From NCBI RefSeq assembly GCF_005154805.1, contig NZ_CP039727.1, forward strand, positions 2,229,501-2,293,500: a stretch of DNA of 64,000 bases. The letters are read 5' to 3'. The notes beneath the pieces were generated by a model. It worked only from the letters and a program-made list of their open reading frames with translations. It made no database searches and had not been told where the DNA came from. This document shows positions 53,661-62,658 of this stretch, in pieces. Numbering within the stretch: position 1 is the first letter of the stretch; every line of letters begins with the position of its first letter. Source of the DNA: Bacillus sp. S3 (GTDB lineage Bacteria; Bacillota; Bacilli; Bacillales; Cytobacillaceae). A program made the translations under genes and the position numbers.

Positions 53661-54002
53661 TTGGCGATGTTTAGTAATAATCAAAGGATAAATAATAATT
53701 TTCTTAGGGTTGTTCCAATTAGCATAAATCAAATTAATGTAATGACAATTAATGTGTATATAACATTTATTGATGATGTAAAAAGAATCAATGGGACAAA
53801 TAAAACTGAGTTCCTTATCAGTATTCCAGAATGGCATTGGAGTTGTTTATCTCCAATAAGAAACTTAAGCAAGGTAGATTGGATGTTGAAACTTTCCAAA
53901 CCATTTGATGAAAGTCTCAAAAATGAAATACCCTTTGTTGCAGAAGAATTAAGTAAATTAAATTTAAAAGAATTTTACAATCAAATAATGGACAAAGAAT
54001 AG
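53661..54002 (+). CDS. Hypothetical protein between flagellin and the radC remnant
   Basis: A 113-aa protein starting with TTG 53661 (ATG 53667 also possible), preceded by AAAGGAG at 8 nt. It has a beta-rich middle (INVMTINVYITFIDDVKRIN), a notable PEWHWSCLSPIRNLSK segment and a C-terminal helix. It has its own terminator with a UUCG loop, which supports a real gene. I see no LAGLIDADG, GIY-YIG or HNH motif, so it is not an obvious intron endonuclease. No family recognised. Confidence 0.68.
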   Translation: MAMFSNNQRINNNFLRVVPISINQINVMTINVYITFIDDVKRINGTNKTEFLISIPEWHWSCLSPIRNLSKVDWMLKLSKPFDESLKNEIPFVAEELSKLNLKEFYNQIMDKE

Positions 54003-54074
54003 ATAGTGATTCCACAGGAAAATCATGCATATATTATAATATTGAACATACATGTACATGATGTTCATCAAATT

Positions 54075-54106
54075 AGGGCTTCTCTCTTCGGAGGGAAGTC
54101 CCTTTT
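54075..54106 (+). terminator. Terminator after the 113-aa gene
   Basis: GGGCTTCTCTC (54076-54086) pairs with GAGGGAAGTCCC (54091-54102), with a C(TTCG)G loop, and is followed by TTTT. Confidence 0.78.
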
Positions 54107-54131
54107 CTATTTTGGAGGAGGAATTGTAATC

Positions 54132-54590
54132 ATGAAAAATCAATCTGCTAAACGTGTGAACATGCTTTATAAGAATCGTAGTGTTCGTAGTCCTGAGGAT
54201 GGCTACCAATTGTTGAAGCAATTCCTGGGAGGCATGGATAGGGAATATTTTTTTCGTGTTTTGTTTGGACACAAAGAATCTACCAACAGCCATCAATATC
54301 TGTCACAATGGTAGCCTAAACACTAGCATAAATGATCCAAGGGAATGCATCGTGCTTGCCATTTTGAGTAACGCTACATCAATCTTGTCGGACATAACCA
54401 TCCTAGCGGCAAAAGTGCTAAAAGTAGGGAAGATGTGGAGGTGACTAAAAGATTAGTAGAGGCAGGTAAGATTATTGGGATTGATGTCATTGACCATATT
54501 ATGCAGGTGATGGGGAGTACGCTTCCCTCAAGGAAAAGAGTTACATTTGAAAGGAGCGGAGAAGATAATGTATTTATACCTGGTATATAG
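54132..54590 (+). pseudogene. radC: radC-family JAB/MPN-domain pseudogene with frameshifts
   Basis: Pieces of one RadC-type protein appear in successive frames: YKNRSVRSPEDGYQLLKQFL then GGMDREYFF (from ATG 54132 with a GGAGGAGG site), LDTKNLPTAINICHNGSLNT then SINDPREC (frame shift in the T run near 54248-54254), the metal-binding [20 protein letters not shown] followed by [17 protein letters not shown] (second shift near 54390), and [12 protein letters not shown] (third shift near 54510). Intact RadC proteins have these segments in this order and the HxHPSG metalloprotease motif. At least three shifts make it nonfunctional. Short RadC proteins are common on mobile elements. Confidence 0.85.
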
Positions 54591-55044
54591 AAACAATGAA
54601 AAAGACGTTTAATATTAATGTCAAGAGAGATGATGTAGGATACGAAGCCTATGATTATAAGTAAATTGTGATTGAGATAAAGGATAAACATTACACAAAT
54701 TATTTGAAAATAAGATTAAGTGCCAAATCGTACTTCGAAATTTGATAGATTTTGTTGAAGTATGTGGCATTGGGGTTAGCTACTCAAAACTATGAAAAGA
54801 TGCATTTTTTGATGGAGAAACATTCCTTAAAGAGACTGCCCTATCTTTTGTTAGTCTGTCCGCCTCCCACCAAGAATAAGATTACACATTATTAAGGTCT
54901 TTAGGCATCAGAAAATTCCATTTTTCAATCTATATTCATAGACAAAATTCCCCATATTCCGTAAAATATAGTAGTGTTGTATTCGATTTGGAAGCTGAAA
55001 TGTCGAATTTTGTGTGATTTTGATAATTAGAGGGAGCGACAGCA
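54591..55044. other. Gene-free stretch after the radC remnant
   Basis: About 450 bases with stop codons in all frames, no ribosome site with a following frame, and no repeat that I can see, apart from the leader of the next gene. It probably belongs to the same decayed insertion as the radC remnant. Confidence 0.6.
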
Positions 55045-57975
55045 ATGAAAAGACTTTTCAATAGACTAACTAAGGAAGATGACTCAACTGCATTAATTGC
55101 AAGTGAGGAGGAATTTCCCTCTATTATTAATGACTATCTTAAACCTGTAATCAAATTGGATGTCACTGGAAATGTCATTTCTTATAATCATGCCTTTAGG
55201 AAAAAATTTGGTTATACGAAACAAGAACTCAAAAAGCCATTTCTAAAAAAATGTTTTAAAGATCAAACCGATGAAGTATGGAAATATTTCGAAAAGGCCC
55301 AAAACGGGCATAAACAAGCATTTAATAGTATTGGAATATGCAAGAATAGGGAAACATTTGATATCCATGTTACATTAATGCCGATTGAAACTGAAAATGA
55401 ATGGAATATCTATGTCATCATTAGAAATATTACGGATGTAATAGAGAGAGAAAGAGAGATTCTCCTGTTCGAAAATAACTTAAATACCGTTGAGGAGATA
55501 GGGAATATAGGAACTTTTCATTACGATATTTTCAACGATTGTACTCATTTTTCTAAACAATATCGAACCATTTTAGGAATAAGTGAAGTTGAAGAGTTGC
55601 CTAATACATATCAAGAGATTTTAAAGTATGTTCATCCTGACGATTATCCCATCCTGACACAAGCATTCCAGAATACCTTAAGGGACAAAGCAACTAAAAC
55701 CTTTGAATGTAGGATTGTTAGCTGTGATCATGCAACCCGGCATGTTTTTGTTCAATTAGAAGTTTTTTTAGACGAAGATGGTCAACCTGCTCGGGTAATT
55801 GGATTCATTCAAGATATCACGGGGAGAAAAGATTTTGAACATAGATTGTACGAAAAAGAAAAACAGTTATCTCAAATTTATAACAACCCAGATGTAGGAA
55901 TTTGGTCTGTGAATGTTAAAGCAGATCAATTACTCTTTTGTTCTCAAGGAATAGAACAGATTAGCGGGTATTCAATGAAAGAATTACAAAGGGAAACGAT
56001 ATGGTCATCTATCATTCACCCAGAGGATTTGTCTCGGTATTTTGCTGACCAACAGAAGTTGGCTAAAGGAAATATTCTGCGTCATCAATACCGTATTATC
56101 CATAAGAATGGTAAAACAATATGGGTTCAAGATTATACGATCCCCACACTTGATGAGCGCGGTACGTTAATTCAATTGGATGGTTTAATTTCGGATATTT
56201 CCGAGCAAAAAGTATTAAATGAAAAGGTTCAGCACCTTTCCTATCATGATTATTTAACGAATTTGCCAAATCGACGAATGTTCGATGAAAAATTACAGCA
56301 GCATACAGAGGCATATAGAAATAAAAATATGAAATTTGCTGTCATGATTTTTGACATTGATCGATTTAAGTTTATTAACGACACACTCGGACATTCCATT
56401 GGTGATGAAGTTTTAATAGAACTTTCTAAACGGCTCTTATCAATTATAACTTCCGATGATCTGCTAGCCAGAATTGGCGGAGACGAATTCGGTCTGTTAA
56501 TCGCTAATATGAATTCGATTGATGACTTGGAGAAATTAGCCGAAAGCATTATTCAATGCTTAAAAGATCCTTTTGTTTTAAACGGGTATGAATTGTTTGT
56601 CACTGCAAGTATTGGGATTAGTATTTATCCTGACGATGGCGAGCATGGTCAGGAATTATTGAAAAATGCTGATATTGCCTTATTCAAAGCTGAAGAGCAA
56701 GGGAGAAATAACTATAAGATTATTTCCCCATCTAGTAGTATTGAGTCATACAAGTTATTTAGTCTAGGCAGGGATTTACTGAAAGCTTTGGAAAATAATG
56801 AGATGGTTGTGTATTATCAGCCTCGAGTGGACACAAGGTCAGGGAAAATGATGTGTGCCGAAGCGCTCATTCGGTGGGATCATCCTGAGTGGGGACTTGT
56901 TTCTCCGAATGAATTTCTGATGATTGCGGAAGAAAACAATTTAATGATTCAAATTGAAGACTGGGTTTTAACTGAAGTTTGTCAACAATTGAAGAAATGG
57001 AAAGATGCACTGATGTGGACGGTACCGATTTCCATCAATATTTCTGCTACCCATTTTATGAAACAAAAGTGGCTAGATCACGTTGAACAAACCATACGAA
57101 AAGCAGGAATTCACCCAACTGATATTGAGTTTGAAATTACGGAGAGTTCATTCTTAAATAATGAAGAAGTTGTAAAAAACACGATCAAAACCTTAAAGGA
57201 AATGGGAATTAAAATATCATTAGATGATTTTGGTAAAGGGTATTCATCATTATCCTATTTAGCCCAATTTCCATTTGACGTCATAAAAATTGATAAATCC
57301 TTTATCCAAAATATGAATGATAGTCAGCATGACTTGTTTATTGTCAAATCCATTATTTATTTAGCAAAAGGTTTGGAAATGGATGTGGTTGCGGAAGGGG
57401 TAGAAACGATTGAACAATATAGATTCCTAAAGAAAGAACACTGTCAGCAAATTCAAGGATATCTATTTAGCCGGCCGGTTTCTGTTCTAGCCTTCGAATC
57501 CCTTTTGCAGAAGAAAGTATTACAGCCAATGGATCCAAAGTTGAAAGTGAAACAAAGCAAACGGAAATATTATCGTGTTAATTTTCCTTACCCGCTTGCT
57601 GCTAAAATGAAGCTCATGTCGATTGCAGGTAAAACGGTGCATTTGGGAAAATCAAGTGTTTTAATTGAGGATATGAGCATTGGAGGTCTCCGTTTCCTTT
57701 CTACCTTGAAATTACCTATTAGAGAGGATATTATTCTTCAGTTTGAAATGGAAATTCTTGATAAAGATATTCAATTGATAGGTAATATTGTATGGAAAGA
57801 AGAAGAACATGATGATATAACCGAATACGGTATCAAATTTATCATTCAGGAAAAAGAACAATCCAGAATTGGTACCATTCTTAACAGTTTTGATGTGTTA
57901 ATGAAAAACAGTACAAATTTGCCTTCATACAGGATGGTAAAGGAAGACAAGTTGCAGTATTTACAGTCAAAATAA
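55045..57975 (+). CDS. PAS-PAS-PAS-GGDEF-EAL-PilZ c-di-GMP protein
   Basis: A 976-aa protein with makers, breakers and readers of c-di-GMP in one chain. Three PAS modules (about 30-135, 145-260, 270-390) precede GGDEF (HDYLTNLPNRRMF, FDIDRFKFINDTLGH, ARIGGDEFGLLI near 478), then a complete EAL domain (AEALIRWDHP near 606, SINISATHF, FEITESSF, SLDDFGKGYSSL, VVAEGVET, GYLFSRP). A C-terminal PilZ domain has RKYYR near 840 and DMSIGG near 875. The I-site Arg is replaced (TSDD before LLARI). No membrane segment is seen. It lies among flagellar genes, so a motility switch is likely. Confidence 0.94.
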   Translation: MKRLFNRLTKEDDSTALIASEEEFPSIINDYLKPVIKLDVTGNVISYNHAFRKKFGYTKQELKKPFLKKCFKDQTDEVWKYFEKAQNGHKQAFNSIGICKNRETFDIHVTLMPIETENEWNIYVIIRNITDVIEREREILLFENNLNTVEEIGNIGTFHYDIFNDCTHFSKQYRTILGISEVEELPNTYQEILKYVHPDDYPILTQAFQNTLRDKATKTFECRIVSCDHATRHVFVQLEVFLDEDGQPARVIGFIQDITGRKDFEHRLYEKEKQLSQIYNNPDVGIWSVNVKADQLLFCSQGIEQISGYSMKELQRETIWSSIIHPEDLSRYFADQQKLAKGNILRHQYRIIHKNGKTIWVQDYTIPTLDERGTLIQLDGLISDISEQKVLNEKVQHLSYHDYLTNLPNRRMFDEKLQQHTEAYRNKNMKFAVMIFDIDRFKFINDTLGHSIGDEVLIELSKRLLSIITSDDLLARIGGDEFGLLIANMNSIDDLEKLAESIIQCLKDPFVLNGYELFVTASIGISIYPDDGEHGQELLKNADIALFKAEEQGRNNYKIISPSSSIESYKLFSLGRDLLKALENNEMVVYYQPRVDTRSGKMMCAEALIRWDHPEWGLVSPNEFLMIAEENNLMIQIEDWVLTEVCQQLKKWKDALMWTVPISINISATHFMKQKWLDHVEQTIRKAGIHPTDIEFEITESSFLNNEEVVKNTIKTLKEMGIKISLDDFGKGYSSLSYLAQFPFDVIKIDKSFIQNMNDSQHDLFIVKSIIYLAKGLEMDVVAEGVETIEQYRFLKKEHCQQIQGYLFSRPVSVLAFESLLQKKVLQPMDPKLKVKQSKRKYYRVNFPYPLAAKMKLMSIAGKTVHLGKSSVLIEDMSIGGLRFLSTLKLPIREDIILQFEMEILDKDIQLIGNIVWKEEEHDDITEYGIKFIIQEKEQSRIGTILNSFDVLMKNSTNLPSYRMVKEDKLQYLQSK

Positions 57976-58005
57976 CACCGGGCAGTTTGATCTGTCCGGT
58001 GTTTT
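57974..58005 (+). terminator. Terminator after the GGDEF-EAL-PilZ gene
   Basis: AACACCGG (57974-57981) pairs with CCGGTGTT (57996-58003), with an inner CAG/CTG pairing, followed by TTTT. Confidence 0.85.
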
Positions 58006-58023
58006 AACAGATAATAACCTATC

Positions 58024-58167
58024 TTAATACAGCTTAATCTGATACTCACAACTACTATCGCCGTTTACGTTACATTTTTCCTCTTTCACGGTTACTCTTC
58101 CATCATAAAAGCTAGTAAAACCTTGATATAAATCAAGTGTCGAAAAGTTATTTCCACAATTAAACAT
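58024..58167 (-). pseudogene. V4R-domain C-terminal remnant
   Basis: The minus strand reads 47 codons ending FYDGRVTVKEEKCNVNGDSS then CEYQIKLY and a stop. The pattern Cys-x5/6-G-D-x-x-C-x-Y is the typical end of a V4R (4-vinyl reductase-like) domain. The frame is closed upstream by a stop near 58205, and a sigma-D promoter for flaG overlaps its upstream side, so only a fragment remains. It could instead be a very short gene from ATG 58167; no good ribosome site supports that. Confidence 0.45.
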
Positions 58168-58173
58168 CGACAC

Positions 58174-58200
58174 TAAACATTTCCTCACATTATCCGATAA
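58174..58200 (+). promoter_or_regulatory. Sigma-D promoter of flaG
   Basis: TAAA (58174-58177), 16 nt, CCGATAA (58194-58200), about 25 nt before the flaG ribosome site. Confidence 0.8.
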
Positions 58201-58236
58201 ACTTTAAAAAGTGCGTGTTTTTTGGGAGGGATGGAC

Positions 58237-58584
58237 ATGTTGGAGAAGTTGACAAATAATAATCCATCAGCAGATTTTCAAGTGAAACAGGTGGAGCTAG
58301 TACCGAAAGTAAAAGAAATTACAAAGGAAAAACAAGAGCAGCAGGAACAACAAGCCTTGTCTAAGGAAAGAACTGAAAAGGTCATTGAAAGTATGAATGA
58401 CTTTTTAAAGGAATCCAATACCCATTTAGAATTCCAGTTTCATGAGGGATTACAAAAATATTATGTTGCCATTGTCGATGATACAACGAACGAAGTGATT
58501 AAAGAAATTCCACCTAAGAAACTACTGGATATGTATGCGGAAATGACCGATTATCTCGGGCTATTGGTTGATAAAAAAGCTTAA
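58237..58584 (+). CDS. flaG: Flagellar protein FlaG
   Basis: A 115-aa FlaG-family protein. A Gln/Lys/Glu-rich helical N-terminal half is followed by the FlaG core HLEFQFHEGLQKYYVAIVDD then NEVIKEIPPKKLLDMYAEM. It affects filament length in several species. ATG 58237 follows GGGAGGG; 58231 is an alternative start. Confidence 0.9.
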   Translation: MLEKLTNNNPSADFQVKQVELVPKVKEITKEKQEQQEQQALSKERTEKVIESMNDFLKESNTHLEFQFHEGLQKYYVAIVDDTTNEVIKEIPPKKLLDMYAEMTDYLGLLVDKKA

Positions 58585-58605
58585 TGAAGGTGGTGAATCC
58601 ATGTC

Positions 58606-59181
58606 ATGCAGCTCCCACAAATTCGATTACAACAAACCTTTGCACAAATTGGGCTGCGGATCACACAGCCTGTACAAGAAATCCATCAAGAACCAGCAAA
58701 TTTATCCATCAAACAGCTTCCTGCAGAATTGTCGATTGAGAAAAAAGCTTCGCGCTTGGAAATTGATCAAATTGAAGCATGGAATCAACTCGGCTTTAAA
58801 AATCTTAATGTCTTAACGGAGGATATTGCGGAACAGGCTAGGCAAGATGGTTTAGAGGCCATTGCCACAATCGCAGAAGAAGGCGACCAAATGGCTGCTA
58901 TCGAAAATAAATCTGACGCCTTTGCTGCGATAGCCTTACAGAGAAGCACACCTCCTCCAACAAATTTCAATATAACCTTTATCCCCAGTTACGGATCGGT
59001 TAAAATTCATTTTACACCTGCAGAGGTTTCAATTAACTGGAAACAGGGTGGTGCGGAAATAGATTCAACAGTAAACAAACCCACACACCAGTATACACCT
59101 GGGAAGACGGAAGTGTATCTGAGGCAGATGCAGCAACTCCAAATAGATTTTGTTGGCGGAAACATTAATAATAGAGTATAA
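58606..59181 (+). CDS. YviE-like (DUF6470) flagellar-locus protein
   Basis: A 191-aa protein beginning MQLPQIRLQQTFAQIGLRIT, with HQEPANLSIKQLPAELSIEK and a C-terminal FIPSYGSVKIHFTPAEVSIN segment. It resembles YviE, encoded after flgL in B. subtilis; its function is unknown. Here it lies between flaG and flgM instead. AAGGTGG lies about 13 nt before the ATG, slightly long. Confidence 0.82.
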   Translation: MQLPQIRLQQTFAQIGLRITQPVQEIHQEPANLSIKQLPAELSIEKKASRLEIDQIEAWNQLGFKNLNVLTEDIAEQARQDGLEAIATIAEEGDQMAAIENKSDAFAAIALQRSTPPPTNFNITFIPSYGSVKIHFTPAEVSINWKQGGAEIDSTVNKPTHQYTPGKTEVYLRQMQQLQIDFVGGNINNRV

Positions 59182-59185
59182 GTTT

Positions 59186-59224
59186 AAACGGCGAGATCGA
59201 ATGATTCCATCTCGTCGTTTTTTT
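59186..59224 (+). terminator. Terminator after the yviE-like gene
   Basis: AAACGGCGAGAT (59186-59197) pairs with ATCTCGTCGTTT (59209-59220), followed by T residues. Confidence 0.85.
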
Positions 59225-59327
59225 GTTTTTCAAAATACAGTAGTAATCAAATACTTAATGAATTGTAATACTGTTTTTGATAAAATAAAAGAAATATTGT
59301 TCAGAAGAATATTTTCAATAACATAAC

Positions 59328-59354
59328 TAAACTTTTGATGTAAATTTCCGATAA
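59328..59354 (+). promoter_or_regulatory. Sigma-D promoter of flgM
   Basis: TAAA (59328-59331), 16 nt, CCGATAA (59348-59354), 30 nt before flgM. Autoregulation of the anti-sigma factor by sigma-D is known in Bacillus. Confidence 0.8.
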
Positions 59355-59383
59355 ATAATAATAACGAACAGGAGGGAACTGTT

Positions 59384-59668
59384 ATGAGAATTAATGATAC
59401 GAATTATGGTTTATATTCCTATCAAAAACAACAGAATCGTTCAACTATAAATACAGAAACAACGAAAAAATTATCAACATCATCTTCTGACAATGTGGAA
59501 ATATCAGCACGCGGACGGGAAATTTCACAGGCAATGATGTCGGAACAAGCAAAGCGTCAAGATCGGGTTCAAGAATTAAAGCAGCAGATTGCAGATGGCA
59601 CTTATCATGTTGATAGCAGCAAAGTTGCCAATAGAATGCTTGATTTCTGGAAGGGCACAACAAAGTAG
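59384..59668 (+). CDS. flgM: Anti-sigma-D factor FlgM
   Basis: A 94-aa FlgM. The N-terminal half is polar and flexible (SSSDNVEISARGREIS), and the C-terminal sigma-binding helix has RVQELKQQIADGTYHVDSSK then VANRMLDFW. GGAGGGA precedes the ATG. It holds sigma-D until the hook is complete. flgN follows after 11 nt. Confidence 0.93.
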   Translation: MRINDTNYGLYSYQKQQNRSTINTETTKKLSTSSSDNVEISARGREISQAMMSEQAKRQDRVQELKQQIADGTYHVDSSKVANRMLDFWKGTTK

Positions 59669-59679
59669 GAGACGAGAAA

Positions 59680-60165
59680 ATGGAACCTTTCGCTAAATTA
59701 ATTCAGACGTTGGAGTCGATGATTACTGTTCATACACAACTACTAGATTTGGTTAAAGAGAAACGTGATTTACTAATTGAAGGCGGTATGCAGGGCCTCA
59801 CAGCTCTAATTCAACTTGAAAATAAATGTGCGGATGAAATTCAAAAACTTGATCAACAAAGAATGGAACAAGTTCATCTTTATATGACTCAAATGGGACA
59901 TTACGGTCAATCAAACACACTCGAGGATGTAATCAAGCTACAAAATGATGTTGAAACCAAGTCCCAATTACATTTGATTGCAAGAAAGCTCCGGGCTTTA
60001 GTGGAGGAAGTCTCTCAGGTGAATGAAAACAATCAGCAGTTAATTCAAACATCGCTTTCCTATATTCACTATTCGATTGGAATGCTGATTCCGAAAGAGC
60101 CGGCAATTGGCTACGGCCCGAACGCCGTCAAAAGGACGACAAGCTTTTTAGATGCGAAAATTTAG
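59680..60165 (+). CDS. flgN: Flagellar export chaperone FlgN
   Basis: A 161-aa helical FlgN/YvyG-family chaperone for FlgK and FlgL: LIQTLESMITVHTQLLDLVK, KRDLLIEGGMQGLTALIQLE and a long coiled coil ending before IGYGPN. It lies in the usual flgM-flgN-flgK-flgL order. Confidence 0.9.
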   Translation: MEPFAKLIQTLESMITVHTQLLDLVKEKRDLLIEGGMQGLTALIQLENKCADEIQKLDQQRMEQVHLYMTQMGHYGQSNTLEDVIKLQNDVETKSQLHLIARKLRALVEEVSQVNENNQQLIQTSLSYIHYSIGMLIPKEPAIGYGPNAVKRTTSFLDAKI

Positions 60166-60192
60166 CTATTTTGATATAAAGCAGGGGATAAT

Positions 60193-61647
60193 ATGACATC
60201 AACTTTTCATGGCATTGAACTTGGAAAGAGAGCGCTATTTGCTCAGCAAACGGCTCTTTCAACCACTGGCCATAACATCGCAAATGCGAATACAGTAGGA
60301 TATACACGGCAGAGAGCCGATATGCAGGCGACAAATCCCGTTTCGATTGCCGGAACAAAGTCCTTTCAATTAGGAACCGGTGTGGATGTGAATAAAATTG
60401 AACGCCTTAGAGAGGATTATTTGGACCTGCAATTGCGCGGCGAAAACAAGAATCTTGGCTATTGGGAAGCGAAAAGCGATACGTTGTCCAAATTGGAAGA
60501 ATTGCTCAATGAACCCTCAGATAATGGTCTTGCCCATGTAATGGATCAATTCTGGGCGGGATGGGAGGAGCTGGCGAAGAATCCGGATAGTGCGTCAGCT
60601 CGTGCTGTTGTAAGACAAAAAGGGGTAGCCGTCGCAGAAACGTTTAATTATCTGTCCGGCTCCCTAGATCAACTTCAGAATGACCTTAAACTTGTCATTA
60701 AGGCAAAACAGAGCTCCATTAACTCGCTTTCATCGCAAATTAGCAGTCTGAATGATCAAATTTCTCGGCTCGTGCCGAATAATTATCAACCGAATGATTT
60801 ATACGATCAACGAGACGTACTGATTGATCAGCTTTCGAAGCTTGTGGATGTGAAAGTTTCCCAGGGTGATAATGGCATGGTCAACATTTCGGTGGCGGGT
60901 GAAATGGTTGTTTCCGGTAAAACCGCAAATAAATTAGAAGTCCAAATGTCAAAAAACGGTGATCAAGAGTATGTCTCTGGTGTGACCATTAATAATAAAC
61001 CAGTTCAATTACAATCCGGAGAACTTTTAGGCAGAATTGAAGCGTTTGGAACGCAAGCGGGTGGTACAGTTCCTGACATGAAGAAAAAAATTGACTTATT
61101 AGCGCAGAACTTTGCTACTAAAATCAATGAAGTTCATAAAAGCGGGATGTACCTATCTAATAACAATGGAACGGTTGAATTAGTAACAGCAGCAAATGTT
61201 GACTTTTTTAAGGGGACCAGTGCGAAAGATTTAGAGGTTAATCCCGATATCATGAAATCATTAGACATGATTGCGGCTGCTAAACAAGAAGCTTCCGGAA
61301 GTTCCTCCACTGGAAATGGTCAAAATGCGCAAGCAATTGCCAATATCAAATTTGATGCCAGTCTAATTTTTAATGGAACGACCAGTACGGTGGATGACTA
61401 TTATCGCAATATTATCGGTCAGTTAGGGATTGATTCACTTGAATCCCAGCGGATGCAAAGTAACTCAGAAGTGATTATCCAGCAGGTAGAAAATCGCCGC
61501 CAATCCGTCTCAGGTGTTTCGATTGATGAAGAAATGGCCAATATGATTAAATACCAGCAGGCCTATAACGCTGCGGCACGTATGGTCACCGCAATGGATC
61601 AATGCTTAGATAAAGTAATCAACGGCATGGGCCGGGTAGGATTGTAG
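60193..61647 (+). CDS. flgK: Hook-filament junction protein FlgK
   Basis: A 484-aa HAP1: FHGIELGKRALFAQQTALST and GHNIANANTVGYTRQR at the N-terminus; EEMANMIKYQQAYNAAARMV and a helix ending MDQCLDKVI at the C-terminus. It forms the first junction ring between hook and filament. Confidence 0.95.
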   Translation: MTSTFHGIELGKRALFAQQTALSTTGHNIANANTVGYTRQRADMQATNPVSIAGTKSFQLGTGVDVNKIERLREDYLDLQLRGENKNLGYWEAKSDTLSKLEELLNEPSDNGLAHVMDQFWAGWEELAKNPDSASARAVVRQKGVAVAETFNYLSGSLDQLQNDLKLVIKAKQSSINSLSSQISSLNDQISRLVPNNYQPNDLYDQRDVLIDQLSKLVDVKVSQGDNGMVNISVAGEMVVSGKTANKLEVQMSKNGDQEYVSGVTINNKPVQLQSGELLGRIEAFGTQAGGTVPDMKKKIDLLAQNFATKINEVHKSGMYLSNNNGTVELVTAANVDFFKGTSAKDLEVNPDIMKSLDMIAAAKQEASGSSSTGNGQNAQAIANIKFDASLIFNGTTSTVDDYYRNIIGQLGIDSLESQRMQSNSEVIIQQVENRRQSVSGVSIDEEMANMIKYQQAYNAAARMVTAMDQCLDKVINGMGRVGL

Positions 61648-61657
61648 GTGGATTATA

Positions 61658-62566
61658 GTGAGCAATCGAGTGACTCAAGGGATGCTGAACAATAATTTTC
61701 TGTTTAACTTAAGTAAGAGCAATAAAGCAATGGAAAAATATCAGGATCAGTTTTCCTCAGGAAAAAAAATTAATAAACCATCGGACGACCCTGTGACCGC
61801 TGTTCGCAGCATGTATTTTAGGTCATCCTTAAATGAAATTGATCAATTCAAACGGAATGCCAGTGATGGCCTCTCATGGATGGAGTCAGGGGATTCGGCT
61901 TTAAATGAAGTAACCTCTGTCCTGCACCGCGTTAGGGAGCTAACCGTACAGGGGCTAAATGGAACTAATGATGAAAATTCTCGTTCAGCGATCGCAGCAG
62001 AAATTAATCAGTTAAAAGAGCACCTCGGTGAAATTGCTAATACGCAAATAGGCGGGAAGTATATTTTTGCTGGTACGGATGTGAAAAATCCTCCCTATCG
62101 CCCGGATCCGAATGTACAGGGTTCGCCGAAGGAGTTTAGGAACGATAATGGGGAAAAAGTGCATCTTCAGGTAGGACATAATAATCTCGTCCAAATTAAT
62201 GTCCTTGGTAAAGATATTTTTAATAATGACGGGCAAGGTGGAATTTTTCAAGTCCTAACCAATATCGTGGATAGTTTTAATTCTACCGGAGGGCAAGCCG
62301 GTGATCATTTAGTTAATTTAGATGCACAGTTCGATAATATCCTGAAAGAACGTTCTGAACTTGGCGCACGAATGAATCGGATGGAACTGAGCATATCACG
62401 GATTGATGGGTTAGAATTTTCAACAACCAAATTATTGTCGAATGAAGAGGATGCCGATTTATCCAAGGTCATTATTGATTTAAAAGCGCAAGAAAATGTT
62501 CAGCATGCTGCTTTGGCGGCTGGCGCAAGAATCATCCAGCCATCATTAGTTGATTTCTTACGTTAA
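61658..62566 (+). CDS. flgL: Hook-filament junction protein FlgL
   Basis: A 302-aa flagellin-like HAP3: RVTQGMLNNNFLFNLSKSNK, SSGKKINKPSDDPVTAVRSM and LKAQENVQHAALAAGARIIQ. GTG start after TAGGTGG, 10 nt downstream of flgK. It is followed by a terminator. Confidence 0.94.
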   Translation: MSNRVTQGMLNNNFLFNLSKSNKAMEKYQDQFSSGKKINKPSDDPVTAVRSMYFRSSLNEIDQFKRNASDGLSWMESGDSALNEVTSVLHRVRELTVQGLNGTNDENSRSAIAAEINQLKEHLGEIANTQIGGKYIFAGTDVKNPPYRPDPNVQGSPKEFRNDNGEKVHLQVGHNNLVQINVLGKDIFNNDGQGGIFQVLTNIVDSFNSTGGQAGDHLVNLDAQFDNILKERSELGARMNRMELSISRIDGLEFSTTKLLSNEEDADLSKVIIDLKAQENVQHAALAAGARIIQPSLVDFLR

Positions 62567-62576
62567 TCTTGGACAG

Positions 62577-62603
62577 AAAGGCTCGCCACTGGCGGGCTTT
62601 TTC
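62577..62603 (+). terminator. Terminator of the flgM-flgL operon
   Basis: AAAGGCTCGCC (62577-62587) pairs with GGCGGGCTTT (62591-62600) imperfectly, followed by T residues. Confidence 0.78.
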
Positions 62604-62658
62604 TTAACATTTACATCGTTAGGCAGATAAGCTAAGCAGAAGGAGAGGGAGATGGGGT

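Noticed and set aside
54374..54691. 105-aa minus-strand ORF over the radC remnant
   Set aside because: It is antisense to recognisable RadC segments and has no ribosome site or family features.
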